DNA of 64,000 bases from positions 1 to 64,000 of the forward strand of contig CAYZXT010000005.1 of the NCBI GenBank assembly GCA_964482515.1, given 5' to 3'. Positions 9,238 to 19,035 of this stretch are shown in pieces; the stretch's first letter is position 1, and each line of letters opens with the position of its first letter. The notes beneath the pieces were generated by a model. It saw only the letters and a list, made by a program, of their open reading frames with translations. It was not told where the DNA came from and searched no databases. The translations under genes and the position numbers were made by a program. This stretch comes from CAYZXT01 sp964482515 (lineage in GTDB: Bacteria > Elusimicrobiota > Elusimicrobia > FEN-1173).

Positions 9238-9749
9238 GGGAGCAGGCTCTTGGTGTCCACCGGGGGACTTTCCTTCCGCGCCTCGCCCTTGTCTTTCCCG
9301 CCGATGGCGAGCCCCGCGACTTTGTAAAAATTGTATCCGGGATATTTGCCCGGCCCACTGATCAACAAATCCTCTTTTTCGTACACGAGGCTCTGCCGCT
9401 TCGGCTCGGCCATTTCAAAATCCGGCGTCAGCTGGATCGCGTAGGTCGGGCAGGCTTCCTCGCAATATCCGCAGAAGATGCAGCGGGAGAAGTTGATGCG
9501 GAAAAATTCCGGATAGCGGCGGCCGGTCTTGTCTTCCGTCGCCTTCAACGAAATACAGCCCACGGGGCAGGCCACCGAGCACAAATAGCAGCCGACGCAA
9601 CGCTCGCCGCCGTCCGGGTCGCGGGAAAGGATGATCCGCCCGCGGTAGCGCGGCGCGAGATAGGGTCTTTCCTCCGGGTACTGGACCGTCACCCGCTTAT
9701 GGAAGGTGTGGAGGAAAACCAGCCAGAGTCCTTTGATTATACTGAGCAT
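9234..9749 (-). CDS. nuoI: NADH-quinone oxidoreductase subunit I
   Basis: 171 residues, peripheral-arm subunit carrying the two 4Fe-4S clusters N6a and N6b that pass electrons to NuoB. Both ferredoxin motifs are intact: [15 protein letters not shown] near residue 50 and [12 protein letters not shown] near residue 90. The N-terminal amphipathic segment ([22 protein letters not shown]) is the usual membrane-surface anchor. 24 bases separate it from nuoH. Confidence 0.96.
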   Translation of the reverse strand: MLSIIKGLWLVFLHTFHKRVTVQYPEERPYLAPRYRGRIILSRDPDGGERCVGCYLCSVACPVGCISLKATEDKTGRRYPEFFRINFSRCIFCGYCEEACPTYAIQLTPDFEMAEPKRQSLVYEKEDLLISGPGKYPGYNFYKVAGLAIGGKDKGEARKESPPVDTKSLLP

Positions 9750-9773
9750 AAATTCATCTTTCCGTTGTCAGCA

Positions 9774-10754
9774 TTACTTCTGCAAAGCCAACAGGATCCC
9801 GCCAGTCGCCACGATATTCAGCAACGCCAGGGGCAGCATCACTTTCCAACCGAAGACCATCAACTGGTCGTAGCGCGGCCGGGGCAAACCGGCGCGCAGC
9901 AGGATGAAGAAACAAACCAACACGAACGTTTTCAGCCCGAACCAGACCGCGGGCGGCAGCCACGGCCCCAGCCAACCGCCGAAGAAAAGCGTCACCGTCA
10001 TGGCGGAGATCAGCGTCACGCCGACGTATTCGCCGACGAAGAACATGCCGAACTTCATGCCGGAATATTCCGAGTGGAAACCCGCCACCAGTTCGCTCTC
10101 CGCTTCGGGGAGGTCGAAAGGTGCGCGATGGGTCTCCGCGATGCCAGCGATGAAGAACAGGACCAACCCCAGGAACTGCGGCACGCAGAACCACATCTTC
10201 TGCTGCGCCATCACGATATCCCTCAGGCTGAAGGAATTCGCCATCATCGCCACGCCCAAAACGGACAGCCCCATGAACACCTCATAGCTCAGCATCTGGG
10301 CCGCGGCGCGCATTCCGCCGAGCAGGGAATATTTGCTGTTGGACGCCCAGCCGCCCAGCGCCACGCTGTAGACTCCGAGGGAAGACATCGCCAGGAAGAA
10401 CAGCAGCCCCACGTTCATGTCCACAACCTGAATGAGCGGCGTGAAAGGGATCACGGCGAACCCCATGAGCGTGGTGATCATGACGATCGTCGGCGCGATG
10501 ATGAAGACGACCTTGTCCGCGAAGGGCGGCACCCAGTCTTCCTTGAAGAAAATCTTGATCATGTCCGCGACGATCTGTCCGAGGCCGAAGGGCCCGACGC
10601 GGTTCGGGCCGTAGCGGTCCTGCCACAAGCCGAGCAGCCGCCGCTCCAGCCAGATCAACCCGGACGGAACGTTCAGAAAAAAGAAAAGGATCCCCAGCGC
10701 GATGGCCACGCGTTGGACGATGGGGTCCGAAAGGAGATGCATCACTTGGGTCAT
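9774..10754 (-). CDS. nuoH: NADH-quinone oxidoreductase subunit H
   Basis: 326 residues, eight-helix membrane subunit that with NuoB and NuoD forms the quinone-binding cavity. Diagnostic motifs: [23 protein letters not shown] near residue 30 and [20 protein letters not shown] near residue 210, which forms the quinone-entry loop. Preceded by 90 bases that contain a palindromic repeat (10772-10842), the only place in the nuo operon where a mobile-looking repeat separates two subunits. Confidence 0.97.
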   Translation of the reverse strand: MTQVMHLLSDPIVQRVAIALGILFFFLNVPSGLIWLERRLLGLWQDRYGPNRVGPFGLGQIVADMIKIFFKEDWVPPFADKVVFIIAPTIVMITTLMGFAVIPFTPLIQVVDMNVGLLFFLAMSSLGVYSVALGGWASNSKYSLLGGMRAAAQMLSYEVFMGLSVLGVAMMANSFSLRDIVMAQQKMWFCVPQFLGLVLFFIAGIAETHRAPFDLPEAESELVAGFHSEYSGMKFGMFFVGEYVGVTLISAMTVTLFFGGWLGPWLPPAVWFGLKTFVLVCFFILLRAGLPRPRYDQLMVFGWKVMLPLALLNIVATGGILLALQK

Positions 10755-10771
10755 TCACACTCCGATTAATT

Positions 10772-10842
10772 CGTCATTCCGGCGAAAGCCGGAATCCAGA
10801 AGATTAAGACGACTGGACCCCGGCCTTCGCCGGGGTGACGAC
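10772..10842. repeat. Paired palindromic repeat (REP/BIME-like), copy 1
   Basis: Two inverted palindromic units: GTCATTCCGGCGAAAGCCGG plus AATCCAG on the left, and CTGGACCCCGGCCTTCGCCG plus GGGTGACGA on the right, separated by about 13 bases. Each unit folds on its own and the pair also folds on itself. The same pair occurs in opposite orientation at 23812-23873. This sequence type is widespread as an intergenic repeat in environmental bacterial genomes. It sits between nuoG and nuoH and could stabilise or split the transcript. Confidence 0.8.
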
Positions 10843-10844
10843 TT

Positions 10845-13613
10845 TTATACCTTCTCCACTTTTCCCGCGCCGGGGAGAAGCATGTCCGGCACGCCGGGCA
10901 ATCCGACGGGCAAGCCCGCGATCCCGGCGGGCAAACTGACGTTGATGACCGCGGGCAAACGGACCACCGCGGCGCCAACAGTAATCTTCACGCCGTCGCC
11001 TTCCTTGATCTGCAGTTTCTCGGCGTCCGACGGGTTCAGCGCGGCGTAGGCTTTCAAAGAGCGCTGCGCCACGGACGGCGAACGGCTGCTCAGCTCTTCC
11101 GAACCGAAAATATGATAGAGCGGAACGAGAGTAAATCCCCCCGCGCGCGGCTCTGCGGCGGCGGGAACGTCTTTGTAATGGGAAAGCTTCCCGTTCGTTC
11201 CGTTGGACGACGGCTCGATCATGCGCACGCCCGGATCGCCGCCCACCAGGGGTCCGCCAACTTCGCTCTGGAATTTGTTGAGGGACTGGACCGAGTTCCA
11301 GCCCGGCGCCCAGAACCGGTTCACCAGCGACCCGGGGACCTGGGGATTGGACGGCACGCCTTCCATGGAGAACGACATCGGGGCGTCCGCGTCTTCCGGC
11401 GGCTTCGGTTCGCTCACGTTGATGTTGGCCAGCATGGCCGTGCGGCCCGTGGCCCGGGGAGACATGCGCGCGACCTTGCGGTCCTGGATGCGAAAGTCCG
11501 CGTCCGGCGCGGCCTTCTCCACCGGTTTCAAACTCGGCAGTGCGGCGGTCATGGCTTCGATCACGTCGCCCATATGCTCCCACGATTGCGCTTCCGTCTG
11601 GCCCGACAGCGCCATCAAATCCTTGATCCAGCGCCAGGATTCCTGGATTTCATCCTTCGGGACGAACACCTGGAAATATCTCTGGGCACGGCCTTCGTTA
11701 TTGATGAACGTCCCGTCCCCTTCGGCGAAGGAGGCGGACGGCAGGACAACTTCCGCCTTGGCCGCGGTCGCGTGGGATATGGAATCCAAGAGGACGACGT
11801 GTTTGGCGCCGTCGAGGAACGCGTTGGCGGCGGACGATTCAATCCGCCGGTAGATATCGTTCTCCAAAACGATGATGGTCTCAACCGGAAGGCTCTTGGC
11901 GGACTGGATCGCATCCTCCAGACTGTTGGCGCCAAAGTAGGCCAGGCCGAGGCTGTTGCTTTCCGGGAAGAGGAGCGTCAGGTCCGCGGGTTTCTCCGGC
12001 CGGGACAAAGCCCAGGCCACATTGGCCGCGGCCTGCAGGACCGCGAGGCTGCCGAGCCCGGTCCCCGAAACGATCAAAGGCCGCTTCGCTTCTTTCAAGG
12101 TTTTCGCGATTTCGGCCGCGAGCTTTTTCGCTTCGGCCGCGAGTCCGTCCACCGCCGGGAATTGGTTGTTCAATTCGTGGGCCACGGCAAAACCCAGGCG
12201 GGCGATGTCGTCCGGCGCGGCGCGATAGGTGCCCGTGGCCGCGTCGTCCAGCGGCGTGGCCGCCGGCGTCGCGATGAACATCGGGCCCTTGTCCTTCTGG
12301 ACCACTTCCCTCACCGCCAAATCGTTCCAGTCCGGGATGCCCATCTTCCGCGTGGCTTCCATGGGCTTGTTGCGGATGGATTGCCGCAGGGACAGCGCCA
12401 GCCGCGGCGCAAAGTTGGTGACGTCCTCGCCCAGGACCAGCACCGCGTCGCATTGCTCCACTTCGTGCATCGCGGGGGTGTGCGCCGGGCCGTGACGCAA
12501 AATTTCCAGGCCCGCGGCCGCCAATTCGTGCTCGCGGGCGGAAAGACCGTCGTAAAAATTCTCGGCGCCGACAAGAGTGCGCAGGGCGAAATTGGCTTCG
12601 AGCGAGGCGCGCGGCGAACCGATGCCGATCGTCCGGCCCTTCAACCCCTCGGCGGCCCGGCGGAGGACGATATCTTTCCCCGGCATTTGCGGCGCGTCGT
12701 GCCCCTTGCCCGGGAGCGTGGCGCGGCGCACGCGCTGTTCCCCGTTGACGAATTCATAACCGAAGCGGCCGCGGTCGCAGAGGAAATAGCCGTTCACTTC
12801 GCCGTTGTAGCGGTTCAGGATCCGGGCCAGCTGGCCGTAGCGCTCGCCCGGGATGGTGTTGCATCCCAACGAGCAATGGGCGCAGACCGACGCCGCGGTT
12901 TCCAAATCCCATTTACGGGTGTAGTGCTTCTTAAGGGTTTTGTCCGTGAACACGCCCGTGGGGCAGACTTCGACGAGGTTCCCGCTGAAGGGGTTTTCCA
13001 GGGCGCCGTCCTCGTGGCGGCCGAAATAAACGTTGTCGTGGGCGCCGAAGACGTCGAGGTCCCGTCCGCCCGCGTAATCGCGGTAGTAGCGCGTGCAGCG
13101 GTAGCACTGGATGCAGCGGTTCATTTCGTGGTTGATGAAGGGGCCGAGGTCCTGGTTGCGGTGGGTCCGTTTGTCGAAGCGGTAGTCGCGGTAGTTGTGG
13201 CCGGTCATCACGGTCATGTCCTGAAGATGGCACTCGCCGCCCTCATCGCAAACCGGGCAATCGTGGGGATGGTTGGCCATCAGCCATTCCAAGACGCCGG
13301 CGCGGAAACCCTTCGCGTCGGGATGCTCGAGCGAAATCCGCGTGCCGTTGGTGGCCGGCGTCATGCAGGACATCACCAGACGCCCGCGGGTGTCCTTCTC
13401 ATCCTGAAATTGTTGCACAGCGCAGAGCCGGCAGGCGCCCACGGAGCCGAGCGCCGGGTGCCAGCAGAAATAGGGGACGTTCAGGCCCTGCGACAGGCAG
13501 GCCTTGAGAAGGTTCTGTCCCTCTTTGACTTCATAGGGCTTGTTGTCGACGTAGATCGTCGCGGTCTTGGGCTTTTGGCCCGCAGCCTTGTCGCCTTCCG
13601 CGGTCACTTCCAT
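10845..13613 (-). CDS. nuoG: NADH-quinone oxidoreductase subunit G
   Basis: 922 residues, the large iron-sulfur subunit of the NADH-oxidising arm. In order: a 2Fe-2S ferredoxin domain (CWHPALGSVGACRLC near residue 48), the HDCPVCDEGGECHLQD motif for cluster N5 (His ligand) near residue 115, a 4Fe-4S ferredoxin motif (CIQCYRCTRYY) with its partner CPTGVFTDKT, a molybdopterin-family 4Fe-4S motif CAHCSLGCNT near residue 245 (extra cluster N7 type), then the molybdopterin oxidoreductase-like body and a short C-terminal barrel ending in a Gly/Pro-rich tail. The frame is open to 13841, but the start at 13613 has GAAGGAG ten bases upstream, overlaps the nuoF stop by 10 bases and begins the ferredoxin domain normally. 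Confidence 0.96.
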   Translation of the reverse strand: MEVTAEGDKAAGQKPKTATIYVDNKPYEVKEGQNLLKACLSQGLNVPYFCWHPALGSVGACRLCAVQQFQDEKDTRGRLVMSCMTPATNGTRISLEHPDAKGFRAGVLEWLMANHPHDCPVCDEGGECHLQDMTVMTGHNYRDYRFDKRTHRNQDLGPFINHEMNRCIQCYRCTRYYRDYAGGRDLDVFGAHDNVYFGRHEDGALENPFSGNLVEVCPTGVFTDKTLKKHYTRKWDLETAASVCAHCSLGCNTIPGERYGQLARILNRYNGEVNGYFLCDRGRFGYEFVNGEQRVRRATLPGKGHDAPQMPGKDIVLRRAAEGLKGRTIGIGSPRASLEANFALRTLVGAENFYDGLSAREHELAAAGLEILRHGPAHTPAMHEVEQCDAVLVLGEDVTNFAPRLALSLRQSIRNKPMEATRKMGIPDWNDLAVREVVQKDKGPMFIATPAATPLDDAATGTYRAAPDDIARLGFAVAHELNNQFPAVDGLAAEAKKLAAEIAKTLKEAKRPLIVSGTGLGSLAVLQAAANVAWALSRPEKPADLTLLFPESNSLGLAYFGANSLEDAIQSAKSLPVETIIVLENDIYRRIESSAANAFLDGAKHVVLLDSISHATAAKAEVVLPSASFAEGDGTFINNEGRAQRYFQVFVPKDEIQESWRWIKDLMALSGQTEAQSWEHMGDVIEAMTAALPSLKPVEKAAPDADFRIQDRKVARMSPRATGRTAMLANINVSEPKPPEDADAPMSFSMEGVPSNPQVPGSLVNRFWAPGWNSVQSLNKFQSEVGGPLVGGDPGVRMIEPSSNGTNGKLSHYKDVPAAAEPRAGGFTLVPLYHIFGSEELSSRSPSVAQRSLKAYAALNPSDAEKLQIKEGDGVKITVGAAVVRLPAVINVSLPAGIAGLPVGLPGVPDMLLPGAGKVEKV

Positions 13614-14890
13614 GGACAGTGCTTCTCCTTCACGTGGTAATCGAAATCGTCCTTGAAATATTTCAGCCCGCTCTGGAGCGGTTCCATGGCGCCGGGGGCC
13701 AGGGCGCAAAAGGTTTTGCCGGGACCGAGCAGCCGCGTGTGCAGGTCCAAGCGATGGAGGTCCGCGGCGATGCCGTGACCGTCTTCCAGCGCCTGCAGGA
13801 CCTTCGCGGTCCAGGGCAGACCTTCGCGGCAGGGCGTACACCAGCCGCAGGATTCGCGCGCGAAGAATATTTCCAAATTCAAGATCATCCCGACCGGACA
13901 GGTGCGGTCGTCTAACACGATCATCGTCCCCGTGCCGAGGCGGCTGCCCGCGGCCGCGACGGATTTATAATCCATCTTCACGTCCAAGTGTTGTTCCACC
14001 AGAAAATCCGTCGACGCGCCGCCGGGGAGGAGCCCCTTGAACTTCAGTCCGTCCTGCATACCGCCCGCCAAGTCCATGATCTCGCGGACCGTCGTGCCCA
14101 AGGGCAGCTCCCACAACCCGGGCCGTTTCACCTTGCCGCTGACGCCGTAGATCTTCGTGCCGGAATCCTCGGACTTGCTGATGGACTTGAACCAGGCCGC
14201 GCCATTATTGATGATATGCGGAATATTGCAGAGGGTTTCCACGTTGTTGACGATGGTGGGTTTTCCCCACAGTCCGGAGATCTGCGGGAACGGCGGCTTG
14301 GAGCGGGGGTTCGCGCGTTTGCCTTCGAGGGAATTCAACAGCCCCGTTTCCTCGCCGCACATGTAGCGGCCCGCGCTCATGTGGAGGTGCATCTCCAGGT
14401 TGAAGCCCGATCCCAAAATGTTTTTCCCGAGGTAGCCTTTGGCGTAGGCTTCTTTCAGCGCCTGGCCCACGCGCTTTTCAGACAGCTTGTATTCGCCGCG
14501 GATGAAAATGTAGGCGTCCTCCGCCTGGATGGCGTAGGCCGCGAGGATCATTCCTTCGATCAATTGATGGGGATTGCACTCGAGCAACAGGCGGTCCTTG
14601 AAAGTCCCCGGTTCCATCTCGTCGCCGTTGCAGACGAGGTATTTCGGGCGCGGCGCGTCCGGCCCCATGGGGACCAGGCTCCACTTCACGCCCGTGGAAA
14701 AACCCGCGCCGCCGCGGCCCTTCAGCCCGGAGTCCGTCACCGCTTTGGTGACTTCCTGCGGCTGCATCTTGCCGACGGCCTTCCGGACGGCCTGATACCC
14801 GCCCGCTTTCTCATAGCGGTCGATATCGAGCATCTCGTTGTTCGGGAGCATGTTCCCGGTAAGTGGTTTTTCCATCGCGGCCGCGGTCAT
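13604..14890 (-). CDS. nuoF: NADH-quinone oxidoreductase subunit F
   Basis: 428 residues, carries the NADH site, FMN and the 4Fe-4S cluster N3. GRGGAGFSTGVKW near residue 60 is the FMN/NADH glycine-rich loop, GAGAYICGEETALL-type sequence appears here as SAGRYMCGEETGLLNSLEG, and ESCGWCTPCREG near residue 350 with a Cys 40 residues later (KTFCALAPG) ligates the cluster. Starts in an ATGA overlap with nuoE (14887-14890). Confidence 0.97.
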   Translation of the reverse strand: MTAAAMEKPLTGNMLPNNEMLDIDRYEKAGGYQAVRKAVGKMQPQEVTKAVTDSGLKGRGGAGFSTGVKWSLVPMGPDAPRPKYLVCNGDEMEPGTFKDRLLLECNPHQLIEGMILAAYAIQAEDAYIFIRGEYKLSEKRVGQALKEAYAKGYLGKNILGSGFNLEMHLHMSAGRYMCGEETGLLNSLEGKRANPRSKPPFPQISGLWGKPTIVNNVETLCNIPHIINNGAAWFKSISKSEDSGTKIYGVSGKVKRPGLWELPLGTTVREIMDLAGGMQDGLKFKGLLPGGASTDFLVEQHLDVKMDYKSVAAAGSRLGTGTMIVLDDRTCPVGMILNLEIFFARESCGWCTPCREGLPWTAKVLQALEDGHGIAADLHRLDLHTRLLGPGKTFCALAPGAMEPLQSGLKYFKDDFDYHVKEKHCPWK

Positions 14891-15381
14891 TTATATTTCT
14901 CCAAAATCTGGTCGAGCTTGGCCGGGTCCACGTTCACGTGCAGATCGTCGTCGACCATCAGCGCCGGGGCCTTGTCGCAGCAGCCGAGGCAGGCGTTGGG
15001 CAGGACGGTGAATTTCCCGTCCGACGTGGTCTGGCCCTGGTCCACGCCCAGCTTCTCCTTCAATTTCTTGCGGATGTTATCCGAACCCATGATCCAGCAG
15101 GAGACGCTGTCGCAGGTCATGATCACGTGCCGGCCCACGGGCTTGCGGAAGATCAAACTGTAGAACGTGGCGACGTTGTCCAACTCCTCGGCGGACATCT
15201 CCAAAACCTCGGCGATGGCCTTCACCGCCTCGTCCGACACCCAGCCGCGGCGCTTCTGCACGGCCTTCAGCGCCTCGATGCTCGCGCCGCGCTTGAAGGC
15301 GTTGTGCGCGATCAGGTCGTTGATCTCAGAAAGCTCTTCTTTGGAAAGTTGAAATGTCTCTTTGGTCATAATTTTATCCAT
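14887..15381 (-). CDS. nuoE: NADH-quinone oxidoreductase subunit E
   Basis: 164 residues, thioredoxin-fold 2Fe-2S subunit (cluster N1a). The four ligands are visible as CDSVSC (Cys-x4-Cys) near residue 90 and CLGCC (Cys-x3-Cys, NACLGCCDKAP) near residue 132. The N-terminal helical bundle is normal. The start could be the ATG at 15381 or the one at 15369 (MTKETFQ); neither has a clear Shine-Dalgarno, and the conserved region begins after both. Confidence 0.95.
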   Translation of the reverse strand: MDKIMTKETFQLSKEELSEINDLIAHNAFKRGASIEALKAVQKRRGWVSDEAVKAIAEVLEMSAEELDNVATFYSLIFRKPVGRHVIMTCDSVSCWIMGSDNIRKKLKEKLGVDQGQTTSDGKFTVLPNACLGCCDKAPALMVDDDLHVNVDPAKLDQILEKYK

Positions 15382-15477
15382 GCGAGGGGTGGCGTCGGAC
15401 TGGGCGCCTGGTTCGCGCGCAGGACGAAGGTCCGAGCACGGACGGGCTGTCCGACGACAGGACCCCGAGCATAATTT

Positions 15478-17235
15478 TCATCGATCCAAATCCGCAAGCA
15501 CAAAGTCGAGCGCGCCCAAAACCGCCAGGAAGTCCGAGACCATGTACCCGCGGCTGATCTTCGGCACCATCTGCAGGTGCGGGAAGGAGGGCGTGCGGAT
15601 CCGCGTGCGGTATGACATCGTGTTCCCGTCGGAAATCAAATAGTAGCTGTTGGCGCCCTTGGTGGCCTCGACGGTGACCGACGCCTCGCCCGCGGGGATG
15701 ACGGGGCCCCAGCTGACGCCGAGGAAATGGTTGATCAGGGTTTCGATGTCCTGCATGGTCATTTCTTTTTTCGGCGGCGTGGCGAGGGGGTGGTCGGACT
15801 TGTAGGGACCGGCGGGCATGTTCTTCAAGCATTGCTCGATGATGCGCAGGCTCTCGCGCATCTCCTCCACGCGGACGGCGGCGCGGTCGTAGCAGTCGCC
15901 GTTCTTGCCGACGGGGATGTCGAAATCGAAATTCTCATAGCCTGAATAGGGCCGCGCCTTGCGGAAATCGTATCGGAAACCTGTGGCCCGGAGTCCCGGC
16001 CCCGTCTGGCCCCACTCGATGGCCTCTTCCGTGTTGAACACGCCGATGCCCTTGGTGCGTCCCTGGAATATTTTATTTTGCATGACCATGCCGTCGTACT
16101 CGTCTAGCTTCGGCCGGAAATATGTCACGAAATCCCCCACGAGCTTCTCCCACCCGTTGGGCAAGTCGTTGGTCACGCCGCCGATGCGGAACCAGCTGGG
16201 ATGCATCCGTCCGCCGCAAACCGCCTCCACGATCTTGAAAATCCGTTCCCGGTCGTTGAACATGTAGAGGACCGGCGACATCTGGCCGATGTCCTGGGCG
16301 AAGGTGCCGTACCACACCAGGTGACTGGCGATGCGGAAGAGCTCGCACATCATCACCCGGATGACCTTCACGCGTTCCGGGATTTCGATGCCGGCCATGG
16401 CTTCAACGGAAAGCAGGTAAGGCAAATTGTTCATCACGCCGCCGAGGTAATCGACGCGGTCCGTGTAGGGAATGTAGGTGTGCCAGGACTGGCGCTCGCC
16501 CATCTTCTCCGCGCCGCGGTGGTGGAACCCGATCTCCGGCACGATGTCGACGATCTCCTCGCCGTCCAGTTGCAGGGCGAAGCGGATGACGCCGTGGGTG
16601 CCCGGGTGCTGGGGACCGACGTTCAGGAACATGAAGTCCGTGTCGCCGTGGGTGCGCTTCATTCCCCATTCCTCGGGACGGAATTTAAGGGATTCCAGCT
16701 CCTGCTCCTGTTTCCAGTCCGGCATTTGGAACGGGCCCATTTCCGTGGCGCGGGCCGGATGTTCCTTGCGGAGCGGATGCCCCTTCCAACTACGCGGCAT
16801 CAGCAGTCGCTCCAAGAACGGATGGCCGTCGAACTTGATCCCGAACATGTCGTAGATTTCCCGCTCGTACCAATTGGCGTTGGCCCAAAGACCGGCGATG
16901 CTGGGCAGCGTCGGGTATTCCCCTTCGAGAGGGACTTTGACGCGGATATCGCTGTTGCGGTCAAAGGAAAGCAGATGATAGACCACGGTGAAATCGCTCT
17001 TCGGCTGCGCTGCGCGCTGGGTGCGGAAACGCTCGTCGATGGCGGTGAGGTCGTAGAGCATGCGGTAGGGTTTTTCGACGTCCGTTTTAAGATGGCGCAG
17101 GACCTCCAGGACGTGGGCGCGGTCGACCCAGAAAGTCGGAAGGCGGTCCTTGGTTTCCTGGACCGCGAGGATTTTATCCCCGAAGCGGGTTTGAATGTAT
17201 TGGATGATGGACGGTGCGTCTGCAACCGCTGTCAT
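15478..17235 (-). CDS. nuoCD: NADH-quinone oxidoreductase fused subunit C/D
   Basis: 585 residues. Residues 1-190 are the 30-kDa NuoC domain (ELWERE-type motif here as [19 protein letters not shown] near residue 125). From about residue 200 follows the 49-kDa NuoD domain starting at [13 protein letters not shown], which contributes the quinone-site His of GTHG and the conserved [10 protein letters not shown]. The stop falls in FVLADLDR, the usual end of NuoD. Fusion of C and D is known from enterobacteria and several other lineages; here it is a clean single frame with no separate nuoC or nuoD. 96 bases precede nuoE. Confidence 0.96.
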   Translation of the reverse strand: MTAVADAPSIIQYIQTRFGDKILAVQETKDRLPTFWVDRAHVLEVLRHLKTDVEKPYRMLYDLTAIDERFRTQRAAQPKSDFTVVYHLLSFDRNSDIRVKVPLEGEYPTLPSIAGLWANANWYEREIYDMFGIKFDGHPFLERLLMPRSWKGHPLRKEHPARATEMGPFQMPDWKQEQELESLKFRPEEWGMKRTHGDTDFMFLNVGPQHPGTHGVIRFALQLDGEEIVDIVPEIGFHHRGAEKMGERQSWHTYIPYTDRVDYLGGVMNNLPYLLSVEAMAGIEIPERVKVIRVMMCELFRIASHLVWYGTFAQDIGQMSPVLYMFNDRERIFKIVEAVCGGRMHPSWFRIGGVTNDLPNGWEKLVGDFVTYFRPKLDEYDGMVMQNKIFQGRTKGIGVFNTEEAIEWGQTGPGLRATGFRYDFRKARPYSGYENFDFDIPVGKNGDCYDRAAVRVEEMRESLRIIEQCLKNMPAGPYKSDHPLATPPKKEMTMQDIETLINHFLGVSWGPVIPAGEASVTVEATKGANSYYLISDGNTMSYRTRIRTPSFPHLQMVPKISRGYMVSDFLAVLGALDFVLADLDR

Positions 17236-17377
17236 TTAGGTTTCCCTCTCAAAGCGAACGTCCCTTGTGAAATTTTTCACGAATGGCGACAAAAAGAATT
17301 CCCCGCCGACTTCCATGGGAAGAACGGCCGGGCGTCGATCAAAAGATACCGCTAAATAATGAGAAAAAGAACGGTGA
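17236..17377 (-). other. Gap between nuoB and nuoCD
   Basis: 142 bases, the longest gap inside the operon apart from the repeat before nuoH. It contains a small inverted repeat GTGAAA/TTTCAC with a two-base spacer (17267-17280) and a weak purine-rich ribosome site just before nuoCD. I see no convincing small gene or promoter in it. Confidence 0.3.
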
Positions 17378-18034
17378 TCAGACTTCGCTGGGCGGACGAA
17401 GCGTCGTCATCTTCTGCCGCTCGGCGCGTTTCACATCGCGCAAAACCACCGGTTCGGGTTTGATGACTTCCTGGGAGCCGACGAGCCACGTGATGGGGCG
17501 GCGCTCTTTGCCCACGGACTTCTGTAATTCGATCAAACCGTGAAGAAAAGCGTCCGGCCGCGGCGGGCAGCCCGGCACATACATGTCCACCGGCATGAAC
17601 TTGTCCACGCCCTGGACCACGCTGTAGATGTCGTACATTCCGCCGGAGTTGGCGCAGGACCCCATGGAGATGACCCAGCGCGGCTCCATCATCTGTTCGT
17701 GCAGCCGCTTGATGATGGGCGCCATCTTGATGAAAACCGTTCCGGCCACGATCATGACGTCGGCCTCGCGCGGCGTGCCGCGGATCACCTCGGCGCCGAA
17801 GCGCGCCACGTCGTAGGTGCTCGTGATGCTCGTTGCCATCTCCACGAAACAGCAGGACAAACCGAAACCGAAGGGCCACATGGAGTTCTTCCGCCCCCAG
17901 GCGATCAGGTCCTGCATCCGGGAGAAAAGGACGTTCTTGCGGACTTCTTCCTCAAAAGAACCGTTGCCGCCGGGCATGGCGCCGTCGCCAATCACGGCAT
18001 TCGTCATTCCGGGTTTGTTCAGCCACCAGCGCAT
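17378..18034 (-). CDS. nuoB: NADH-quinone oxidoreductase subunit B
   Basis: 218 residues, carries cluster N2, the last iron-sulfur centre before quinone. Ligand motifs are intact: the tandem Cys in [10 protein letters not shown] near residue 48, GSCANSGG near residue 112 and GCPPRPDA near residue 145. The frame is open to 18106, but I choose the ATG at 18034 (MRWWLNKPG) because AGGAG lies eight bases upstream and the longer form would begin inside nuoA. C-terminal tail of about 50 residues is longer than in E. coli. Confidence 0.95.
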   Translation of the reverse strand: MRWWLNKPGMTNAVIGDGAMPGGNGSFEEEVRKNVLFSRMQDLIAWGRKNSMWPFGFGLSCCFVEMATSITSTYDVARFGAEVIRGTPREADVMIVAGTVFIKMAPIIKRLHEQMMEPRWVISMGSCANSGGMYDIYSVVQGVDKFMPVDMYVPGCPPRPDAFLHGLIELQKSVGKERRPITWLVGSQEVIKPEPVVLRDVKRAERQKMTTLRPPSEV

Positions 18035-18045
18035 GTCATGTTCTC

Positions 18046-18435
18046 CTACAAATATTTCTTCTGCCTGCGGCCGCTGGAAGACCAATCCAGCAAACCGAGC
18101 TTCCATTCATAGACCAACGCCGCCACCAGCAGGCCCAGGAAGAACAACAGCCCGACATAGCCGGCCCAGCCGGTTTGGCGGAAAGACGCGCCCCAAGCCA
18201 GAATGAAAATGGCCTCCAAATCGAAGATCACGAAAGCCATGGCCACCAAATAGAACTTGGCCGGAAAACGGAGCCGAGCCGAACCGACGGACAAGGTCCC
18301 GCCTTCATAGGGATCGCCGGTATAGCGCTCCATGTGTTTCTGGCCCAGGAGCCACGATGCCCCGACCATGAAACCCACGGCGCCCAGGACGCCGGCGAAA
18401 TAAATGGCCAAAGGCCAAAGAGGAGTGTCGCTCAT
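18046..18435 (-). CDS. nuoA: NADH-quinone oxidoreductase subunit A
   Basis: 129 residues with three membrane helices, first gene of the complex I operon. The conserved acidic loop (YTGDPYEGG and the [17 protein letters not shown] helix, here [18 protein letters not shown] near residue 70) identifies it. Strong AGGAGG ten bases before ATG. The 153-base region upstream must hold the operon promoter or the operon reads through from the receiver-domain gene; I see no convincing -35/-10 pair. Confidence 0.96.
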   Translation of the reverse strand: MSDTPLWPLAIYFAGVLGAVGFMVGASWLLGQKHMERYTGDPYEGGTLSVGSARLRFPAKFYLVAMAFVIFDLEAIFILAWGASFRQTGWAGYVGLLFFLGLLVAALVYEWKLGLLDWSSSGRRQKKYL

Positions 18436-18588
18436 TTTAAAATAACCTCCTCGGCGCGGCGAAGCTCACACACCGAGAATATGGGGAGTTAAGATAATGG
18501 TTCGCTGGATTTTGCGGCCAAATGGCGGATTGATTGCCACCATCAACAAGGAGCCCATTTTATCAAAAAACCCTACCAGCCTGAACAA
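18436..18588 (-). other. Leader region of the nuo operon
   Basis: 153 bases between the receiver gene and nuoA. It holds the nuoA ribosome binding site and an AT-rich patch near 18555-18575 (GGGTTTTTTGATAAAAT on the minus strand). A CATTAT at 18494-18499 has no acceptable -35. No riboswitch or terminator recognised. Confidence 0.3.
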
Positions 18589-18987
18589 CTATTTCGATGT
18601 TTTGGAGGGCTTGGCCAGCGACTTGAAGACTTTGTCGATCCGGGAGACGAAGGCCGGGATGTCCACCGGCTTGGACAGGACGTCGGTAGCGCCGAACATC
18701 AGGGCGTCTTTCACGGTGCCGGAGTCGGACAGGGCGCTGATGATGAAGATCGGGACATGCTGGGTTCGGGGTTTGGCGCGGATCTCGCGGCAGAGCGAAA
18801 TACCGTCCAGGTCGGGCATCATAACATCGAGAAGGACCATATCAGGCTTGCGGATCGCCAACTGCTCCTGCGCTTCGCGGCCGTTGCCGGCCTCGCGGAC
18901 TTCATACCCGCGGCTCTGTAAAATCTCCCGCATGAAACCGCGGAAGTTCACGTCGTCATCGATTACAAGAATCCGTTTGCCCGCCAA
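18589..18987 (-). CDS. Stand-alone response regulator receiver domain
   Basis: 132 residues, a single CheY-like receiver with no output domain. Seen: the acidic pair in VIDDD (residues 9-12), the phospho-acceptor Asp54 in LLDVMMPD, Ser84 in IISALS and Lys106 in LSKPVD, so it is competent for phosphorylation. The start is TTG at 18987 with AGGGGG four bases upstream; no ATG fits the conserved beginning. No histidine kinase is nearby. It lies immediately before the nuo operon on the same strand, which allows but does not prove a regulatory link. Confidence 0.9.
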   Translation of the reverse strand: MAGKRILVIDDDVNFRGFMREILQSRGYEVREAGNGREAQEQLAIRKPDMVLLDVMMPDLDGISLCREIRAKPRTQHVPIFIISALSDSGTVKDALMFGATDVLSKPVDIPAFVSRIDKVFKSLAKPSKTSK

Positions 18988-19035
18988 TAGACCCCCTAGA
19001 ACGAAAGGAGAGAAAAGAATTTCTGCCTGAGTATA

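Noticed and set aside
11112..13640. 842-codon open frame on the plus strand opposite nuoG
   Set aside because: Arg/Gly/His-rich translation with no family resemblance; nuoG on the other strand is fully conserved. Long antisense frames are a by-product of high GC.
13614..13841. N-terminal extension of nuoG to 13841
   Set aside because: The extra 76 residues are Arg/Pro-rich, lie inside nuoF and precede a good start with ribosome site at 13613.
18035..18106. N-terminal extension of nuoB to 18106
   Set aside because: It lies within nuoA and the ATG at 18034 has AGGAG at the right distance.
18494..18522. nuo operon promoter (CATTAT with TTTGGC 17 bases away)
   Set aside because: The -35 matches consensus at only two positions.
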